A DNA stretch of 64,000 nucleotides from assembly GCF_030644205.1 (NCBI RefSeq), contig NZ_CP128647.1, positions 372,001 through 436,000 of the forward strand, given 5' to 3'. Shown here in pieces: positions 59,206 to 64,000 of this stretch. The notes beneath the pieces are model-generated. The model worked only from the letters and a program-made list of their open reading frames with translations, was not told where the DNA came from and made no database searches. The stretch is from Mogibacterium neglectum (GTDB lineage: Bacteria > Bacillota > Clostridia > Peptostreptococcales > Anaerovoracaceae). The position numbers and the translations under genes are program-made. Positions within the stretch are counted from its first letter, which is position 1, and the number at the start of each line of letters is the position of its first letter.

Positions 59206-60291
59206 TTGAACGAGTTAATCAGACTTGACAACATAGGGAAGAGCTACGGCGAACACGAGGTGCTAAGCGATATCTCGCTCTCAATCAAGGAGAACGAATT
59301 TGTAACGCTGCTGGGACCATCGGGATGTGGCAAGACCACTACCCTGCGTATCATCGGAGGATTTGAGACTCCTGATATAGGGAAAGTAATTTTTGACGGT
59401 AAGGATATAACCAATGTCCCGCCGAATCAGCGCCATGTAAATACAGTATTTCAGAACTACGCGTTGTTCCCGCATATGACAGTGCAGGAGAATATCGCTT
59501 TTGGGTTACGTGTAAGCGGTAAATCCGAACAATATATAAAAGATAAGATTGCATACGGGCTTAAACTCGTTAATCTTGACGGTTATGGAAATAGAAGAGT
59601 CGACAAGATGTCGGGCGGTCAGCAGCAGAGGGTCGCTATGGCGCGTGCGATAGTTAATGAGCCTAGGGTGCTATTACTCGATGAACCACTAGGGGCTCTT
59701 GATCTTAAACTCAGACAGGAGATGCAGTACGAACTCGTTAGACTCAAGAAGGAACTAGGCATTACATTTATATTCGTTACTCATGACCAGGAAGAAGCTC
59801 TTACTATGTCGGATACGGTCATCGTTATGAACAATGGCTACATTCAGCAGATGGGAACGCCTGAAGAGATTTATAATGAGCCTGAAAATGCTTTTGTAGC
59901 AGACTTCATCGGAGATAGCAATATCGTCGATGCCAAGATGGTGGATGATAAGCTCGTTGAGATAGATGGTCATGTATTTAAATGTATCGATGGTAGGGAC
60001 AATGGATTCAATATTGGACAGCCTGTCGATGCGGTAATCAGACCTGAGGATATAGAGATTCGAGAGCATGGAGAAGGCATCATGAACGGCAAGATTATCA
60101 GCAAGCTGTTCATCGGCGTGCACTACGAGATGCTCGTGCAGAGTGAGGATGGTAAGGTGGAGTGGCTACTCCAGAATTATGATTCACATGAAGTTGGTGA
60201 GACGATAGGTATGTATGTGAGACCTGAGAATATTCAGATTATGCATAAGCCTACATCAGAGGACGAGGAGGCACAGGAAGTTGATATCTAA
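59206..60291 (+). CDS. potA: Spermidine/putrescine ABC transporter ATP-binding protein
   Basis: The ATPase (361 residues) of the polyamine importer. It starts with TTG, 5 bases after GGAGGA. Walker A GPSGCGKTT, Q-loop VFQNYALFPHMTVQENIAFGL, signature [15 protein letters not shown], Walker B LLDEPLGALD, H-loop VTHDQEEALTMSD. A C-terminal TOBE-type domain (about 240-345) carries RPEDIEIREHGEG. Overlaps potB by 11 bases. Confidence 0.94.
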   Translation: MNELIRLDNIGKSYGEHEVLSDISLSIKENEFVTLLGPSGCGKTTTLRIIGGFETPDIGKVIFDGKDITNVPPNQRHVNTVFQNYALFPHMTVQENIAFGLRVSGKSEQYIKDKIAYGLKLVNLDGYGNRRVDKMSGGQQQRVAMARAIVNEPRVLLLDEPLGALDLKLRQEMQYELVRLKKELGITFIFVTHDQEEALTMSDTVIVMNNGYIQQMGTPEEIYNEPENAFVADFIGDSNIVDAKMVDDKLVEIDGHVFKCIDGRDNGFNIGQPVDAVIRPEDIEIREHGEGIMNGKIISKLFIGVHYEMLVQSEDGKVEWLLQNYDSHEVGETIGMYVRPENIQIMHKPTSEDEEAQEVDI

Positions 60292-61096
60292 AAAAGGATA
60301 TACAGCACCTTTCGTCATTTGGATAATCGCAGGGACTATAATCCCGACTTTGACAATTGCGTATTACGGAATAACCAATAGAAACGGTGCTTTTACATTT
60401 GAAAATATCACGGCGATGTTTAATTCGCAGCACCTAGAGGCGCTCACCGTGTCGCTGCTGCTCTCAGTTGTGAGCACGGTGGTATGTCTTGTACTGGCTT
60501 TTCCTATGGCTTTAATTTTGAGGGAAAGCAGGTTTGGCAAGCAAGGTTTTATGATATTCGTCTTTATACTTCCTATGTGGATGAATTTCCTGCTCAGAAC
60601 TATGGCATGGCAAGTTCTCCTCGAGAGACAGGGAGTAATCAATTCTGTGCTCACATCCATAGGACTAAATAGACAGGAAATGATGGGAACACCTGGAGCA
60701 GTGGTGTTAGGTATGGTATACGACTTCCTGCCATTTATGGTGCTTCCTATTTATAACGTCGTATCCAAGATTGATAATCGCCTGATTGAGGCAGCATATG
60801 ACCTTGGAGCAGGCAAATTCTACGTGTTCAGAAGAGTAATCTTCCCGCTCAGTATCCCTGGAATTGCAAGTGGAGTGACTATGGTCTTTATCCCAGCGCT
60901 CACTACATTCGTAATATCTAACATGCTTGGAGGTGGCAAGGTTAATCTGATCGGAAATATTATCGAACAGGAATTTACTGTGAACTCAAACTGGTATCTA
61001 GGCTCTGGACTTTCACTAGTTATGATGGTGTTTATCATCGTCAGCATGCTTATAGTCCAGAAGTTTGGCGACGGAGAGGAGGATCATTTATTATGA
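60281..61096 (+). CDS. potB: Spermidine/putrescine ABC transporter permease PotB
   Basis: First permease subunit (271 residues), six membrane helices. ABC-permease EAA loop ENRLIEAAYDLGA-like (DNRLIEAAYDLGAGKFYVFRRVIFPLSIPG). TTG start within the potA end. FVILPMWMNFLLRTMAWQVLL is typical of PotB. The stop overlaps the potC start by four bases (ATGA). Confidence 0.92.
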   Translation: MISKKGYTAPFVIWIIAGTIIPTLTIAYYGITNRNGAFTFENITAMFNSQHLEALTVSLLLSVVSTVVCLVLAFPMALILRESRFGKQGFMIFVFILPMWMNFLLRTMAWQVLLERQGVINSVLTSIGLNRQEMMGTPGAVVLGMVYDFLPFMVLPIYNVVSKIDNRLIEAAYDLGAGKFYVFRRVIFPLSIPGIASGVTMVFIPALTTFVISNMLGGGKVNLIGNIIEQEFTVNSNWYLGSGLSLVMMVFIIVSMLIVQKFGDGEEDHLL

Positions 61097-61869
61097 AGAA
61101 ATTCTTCGGAAATATGTATTTGATAATAATAATGCTCTTCCTGTATCTGCCGATTCTAACGCTCATATTCCTATCATTCAACGAGAGTCGTTCGATGTCG
61201 GTATTTACGAGATTTTCGCTTAAGTGGTACCAGGAGATGTTCCACAGCAGACTCATACTGGGAGCTATTGTAAATACATTTTCGATAGCTATCTTAGCTT
61301 CACTTATCGCAACTTTAATCGGTACTTTGGCAGTGCTCGGAATTGAGTCGCTAAGGCCTGGTGCGCAGCAGACTCTCCTTGCAGTGAACAACATACCTAT
61401 GCTTAACGCGGATATCGTAACTGGTATCTCACTGATGCTATCGTTCCTGCTATTTGGAGTATCGCTCGGCTATATGACGATACTATTCTCGCACGTTACG
61501 TTCTGTATCCCGTACGTGATACTTTCAGTACGGCCGAGACTTAACAAGAGGACGGATACTCTTTTTGAAGCTGCGATGGACCTGGGAGCCTCGCGTTTAT
61601 ATGCTTTTAGAAAGGTCGTTCTTCCCGAGCTTATGCCAGGAATACTCTCTGGTGCACTGCTGTCGTTTACGATGTCCGTTGATGACTTCGTGGTGACGCA
61701 CTTTACAAGAGGGGCAGGTATTAACACTATATCTACACTCATATATAGCGAGGTGAAGATTGGCATCAGACCGTCGCTATATGCGCTATCTACGATTATT
61801 TTTTTGATAGCTCTAGTTGCACTATTGATCGTCAACGTGAATAGAGATAAGGAGCTAAAAAGAGCATGA
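61093..61869 (+). CDS. potC: Spermidine/putrescine ABC transporter permease PotC
   Basis: Second permease subunit (258 residues), six membrane helices. The N-terminus has YLPILTLIFLSFNESRSM, and the EAA loop reads TLFEAAMDLGASRLYAFRKVVLPELMPGI. Overlaps potB by four bases and potD by four bases, so the four transporter genes are translationally linked. Confidence 0.92.
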   Translation: MKKFFGNMYLIIIMLFLYLPILTLIFLSFNESRSMSVFTRFSLKWYQEMFHSRLILGAIVNTFSIAILASLIATLIGTLAVLGIESLRPGAQQTLLAVNNIPMLNADIVTGISLMLSFLLFGVSLGYMTILFSHVTFCIPYVILSVRPRLNKRTDTLFEAAMDLGASRLYAFRKVVLPELMPGILSGALLSFTMSVDDFVVTHFTRGAGINTISTLIYSEVKIGIRPSLYALSTIIFLIALVALLIVNVNRDKELKRA

Positions 61870-62909
61870 AGAAGTTGATAATGGGTTCTCTGATACTGCT
61901 ATTGCTTACAATGACAGGATGTAGAAGTGGCGAAAATGGAGAAGTTTATGTATACAGCTATGGAGATTACTACGACCCAGAGGTTGTTGCCGATTTCGAA
62001 GCTGATACTGGGATAAGAGTAATTCAGGATACGTATGATACTGCAGAGGAGATGTACCCTATAATAAAGAATGGCTCTGCGAACTATGATGTAGTGTGCA
62101 CGTCCGATTATATGATAAGCAAGATGAAGGGCGAGAATCTGCTGCAGAAACTGGACAAAAAAAATATTAGGAACATTAAAAATCTTGATGAGGACTACAT
62201 GAGAAAAGCCGAGGAGTATGATCCAGGCAATGAATATTCTGTTCCATATCTGGTTGGTGTATCGGGGATTCTATACAATAAGAAGATGGTGAAGGGTAAG
62301 AATATAGACTCGTGGAACGTACTTTGGGACCCTGATTTTAAGAATAACATAGTTATGCAGGATAGTGTGCGCGATGCCTTTGCAATCTCGCTCCTCAGAC
62401 TTGGCTATTCACCTAACACCACAAATCCTAAAGAAATAGAAGAGGCGAAGAATGCACTTAAGGAGCAGAAAAAGCTGGTATATAAATACGCAAATGATTC
62501 GGCGAGAGATCTGCTAGCCGATAAATCAGCTGCAATTGGTGTTGTGTGGAATGGTGAATATAACTACACGCACGATCTCAATAAAGATATTGAGTTTGTA
62601 GTTCCGAAGGAGGGGTCGGAGTTCTTCATCGACTCTTGGGTTATGCCTAAGAGTTCCCGTAATAAGAGGAATGCAGAAAGATTCATAAACTACATGTGCA
62701 AAGCGAAAGTTGCGAAGCGCAATTTTGACTATATATATTATACGACTCCGAATACTGCAGCGATTAAGATGATTCCTTCAAAATACGTTTCGAATCCAGC
62801 GCTATTTCCTAGCAAGGAGACGATCGCTCGCTGTACGCTGCTAAAGAATCTCGACCCTGATACGACTAAGTTATATAGCGATAGCTGGAAGGAAGTAAAG
62901 TCAAAATAG
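61866..62909 (+). CDS. potD: Spermidine/putrescine-binding lipoprotein PotD
   Basis: Extracellular substrate-binding protein (347 residues), tethered by a lipobox (LTMTGC, Cys19). VYVYSYGDYYDPEVVADFEADT opens the mature fold, followed by YDVVCTSDYMISKM, YSVPYLVGVSGILYN, IDSWNVLWDPDFKN and GVVWNGEY, all typical of PotD. Two aromatic/acidic patches (WGDY-like SYGDYYD and EFFIDSWVMPK) fit the polyamine site; spermidine versus putrescine preference is not readable. ATGA overlap with potC. Confidence 0.94.
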   Translation: MKKLIMGSLILLLLTMTGCRSGENGEVYVYSYGDYYDPEVVADFEADTGIRVIQDTYDTAEEMYPIIKNGSANYDVVCTSDYMISKMKGENLLQKLDKKNIRNIKNLDEDYMRKAEEYDPGNEYSVPYLVGVSGILYNKKMVKGKNIDSWNVLWDPDFKNNIVMQDSVRDAFAISLLRLGYSPNTTNPKEIEEAKNALKEQKKLVYKYANDSARDLLADKSAAIGVVWNGEYNYTHDLNKDIEFVVPKEGSEFFIDSWVMPKSSRNKRNAERFINYMCKAKVAKRNFDYIYYTTPNTAAIKMIPSKYVSNPALFPSKETIARCTLLKNLDPDTTKLYSDSWKEVKSK

Positions 62910-62933
62910 GACATACATAAGCGGAGATAGACT

Positions 62934-63806
62934 ATGAACGATAGACAGATAAAAGCTTTTGTAGAAGCAGCAAGGCTTCTTAATTTCACAAAGGCCGCTG
63001 AAAAGCTATACGTGCCACAATCCCAAGTCAGTCGTGCGATTAAGGGACTTGAGGATGAACTAGGGGTGATATTATTTGACAGGGAAAACTCTAGAAGCAT
63101 AAAGCTATCACTCGCTGGTGAGAAATACTATAGTCTTTTTAAGAGGTTCGATGCTGAACTTGCCAAAACAAGAGAGTCGCTTAGGGACGAGACGCATGAA
63201 CTGAGACTCGGATACAACATCGGGTGGAATATATCACATTTTCTTCCGGAAGTAATAGATAAATGCCGCGAGACATATGACGACTTTTCGGTTAGAATTG
63301 AATGCCTTAGCTTTGAGACACTCATGAACAAGCTTCAGTCAGGACAGCTAGATGCAGTGTTATCACTGGATGATTACATGCAGGGCACTTCGGGATTGGG
63401 AATCAAATATGAAGTTGTGACCGAAGTTAATCGTTCTATAATCTATTCGCATAAACTTCTAGACAGGAAGGTGAACAGTCCAAAGGAGTTAAAGGGTGTA
63501 AAGATGTTTGTCGCTGAGGATCCAAAGCTGCGTGAAATTATCTCACTAATAGGATTTAATCTTAGACCGTACAACTTTATACCAGAGATCGAAGTGGTTC
63601 CTAATCTCGAGTCGATGTTTGCAAATGTGCAAAATGCAAGAGGCATCATACTGGCAGACGAATGGGTAGCTGTGGGAGGTGGAACGGAAATTCACTCGAT
63701 TGGGATAAGCAGTAAAGCGAATGTCGCATTGGCTTGGCATGAAAACGCACCGAACAGAGAGATTAAATTATTTAAAGAAGAGCTACAGGGACACTTTAAA
63801 GACTAG
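62934..63806 (+). CDS. LysR-family transcriptional regulator
   Basis: A 290-residue LysR protein: HTH about 1-60 (ARLLNFTKAAEKLYVPQSQVSRAIKGLEDEL) and an effector domain about 90-290. It begins 24 bases after potD on the same strand, before the terminator at 63842, so it is probably part of the polyamine operon. Whether it controls that operon or distant genes cannot be said. No CATSTR-like block is strongly conserved in the effector part. Confidence 0.85.
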   Translation: MNDRQIKAFVEAARLLNFTKAAEKLYVPQSQVSRAIKGLEDELGVILFDRENSRSIKLSLAGEKYYSLFKRFDAELAKTRESLRDETHELRLGYNIGWNISHFLPEVIDKCRETYDDFSVRIECLSFETLMNKLQSGQLDAVLSLDDYMQGTSGLGIKYEVVTEVNRSIIYSHKLLDRKVNSPKELKGVKMFVAEDPKLREIISLIGFNLRPYNFIPEIEVVPNLESMFANVQNARGIILADEWVAVGGGTEIHSIGISSKANVALAWHENAPNREIKLFKEELQGHFKD

Positions 63807-63841
63807 ATAGTCATAGAATATGAATAGCAAAAATGTTGAAG

Positions 63842-63891
63842 AACGATAGATATCGATGCAAATTACGCATTGATATCTATTCGTTTTTTGT
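63842..63891 (+). terminator. Terminator of the polyamine operon
   Basis: A long stem (AACG/CGTT, ATAGATATC/GATATCTAT and ATGC/GCAT with a bulged T) followed by TTTTTT. Confidence 0.9.
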
Positions 63892-63978
63892 GGGTTCTAA
63901 TAGCTTGATTTAAGTGATAGTCTATAGTCATCAATTAGTTAAGTATGAGATTTATATATAAAATATAAGGAGGGTGAC

Positions 63979-64000
63979 ATGTCTAGAAGAGAAGAGATGC
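63979..64000 (+). CDS. Start of a gene truncated by the window end
   Basis: AAGGAGG (about 63968-63974) is followed by ATG at 63979 and the codons for MSRREEM. Seven codons are too few to identify the protein. Confidence 0.55.

Noticed and set aside
1-64000. CRISPR arrays, insertion sequences, rRNA genes
   Set aside because: No regularly spaced direct repeats, transposase-like proteins or rRNA segments were recognised anywhere in the window.

Overview
The window looks like the chromosome of a moderately AT-rich, low-GC Gram-positive anaerobe of the clostridial class. The evidence is strong AGGAGG ribosome sites, the ECF-transporter, FtsEX and HrcA/CIRCE repertoire, an NADP-type glutamate dehydrogenase, a split transketolase, and a full bacterial selenocysteine system with a Sec-containing SelD. 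A member of the Eubacteriales family XIII / Anaerovoracaceae group (Mogibacterium-like) would fit, but that placement is inference from gene style, not a search result. Almost all of the window is housekeeping DNA; no prophage, insertion sequence or CRISPR array is visible.

Layout. 1-7.5 kb: end of tuf; a membrane-anchored EEP-fold hydrolase with an ornithine-cyclodeaminase-like enzyme; an orphan promoter-to-terminator unit (candidate small RNA); the ECF module ecfA-ecfA-ecfT; then one open frame joining TrmB to a PLP aminotransferase. 7.5-10.9 kb: TPP riboswitch with an intrinsic terminator, then thiE-thiD-thiC (pyrimidine branch and coupling; no thiazole genes here). 11-20.3 kb: gdhA (minus strand), pcrA-ligA, mgtE, and a two-subunit transketolase that uses TPP. 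20.3-24.7 kb: a POT peptide transporter behind a structured leader, two tandem paralogous small membrane proteins of unknown function, and an amino-acid ABC permease/ATPase pair. 24.8-36 kb: a long cell-envelope and repair block (ftsE-ftsX-M23 hydrolase, recJ, S41 protease, Sfp-type PPTase, recX, rmuC, phosphoesterase, lipid kinase, D,D-carboxypeptidase). 36-37.1 kb: tRNA-Ser(CGA), followed by a small decayed patch with hydrophobic micro-peptides, an antisense promoter and a broken formate/nitrite-transporter remnant. 37.1-46.4 kb: a secreted orphan, a DUF1836/TSCPD pair, an acyl-CoA synthetase behind a palindromic leader, and the aspartate-family amino-acid genes hom-lysC-asd (minus), divergent from thrC and an ACT-domain regulator (plus).

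46.4-53.5 kb is the selenium block: a LysR regulator, selD (a selenoprotein whose in-frame TGA splits it in ordinary ORF calls), a cysteine desulfurase/selenocysteine-lyase-type enzyme, tRNA-Sec (selC), selA and selB. Together these make selenophosphate, convert Ser-tRNA-Sec to Sec-tRNA-Sec and deliver it to UGA codons. 53.5-64 kb: a lipoprotein, htpG under a CIRCE-like operator, trxB, an Mrp/NBP35 ATPase, and a polyamine operon (XRE-cupin regulator, potABCD, LysR). The window ends at the first seven codons of another gene.

The most notable observations are the Sec-containing SelD with its own SECIS hairpin, the TrmB-aminotransferase continuous frame, the orphan ~125-nt RNA unit before the ECF genes, the possible type I toxin/antitoxin relic after tRNA-Ser, and the CIRCE control of htpG.
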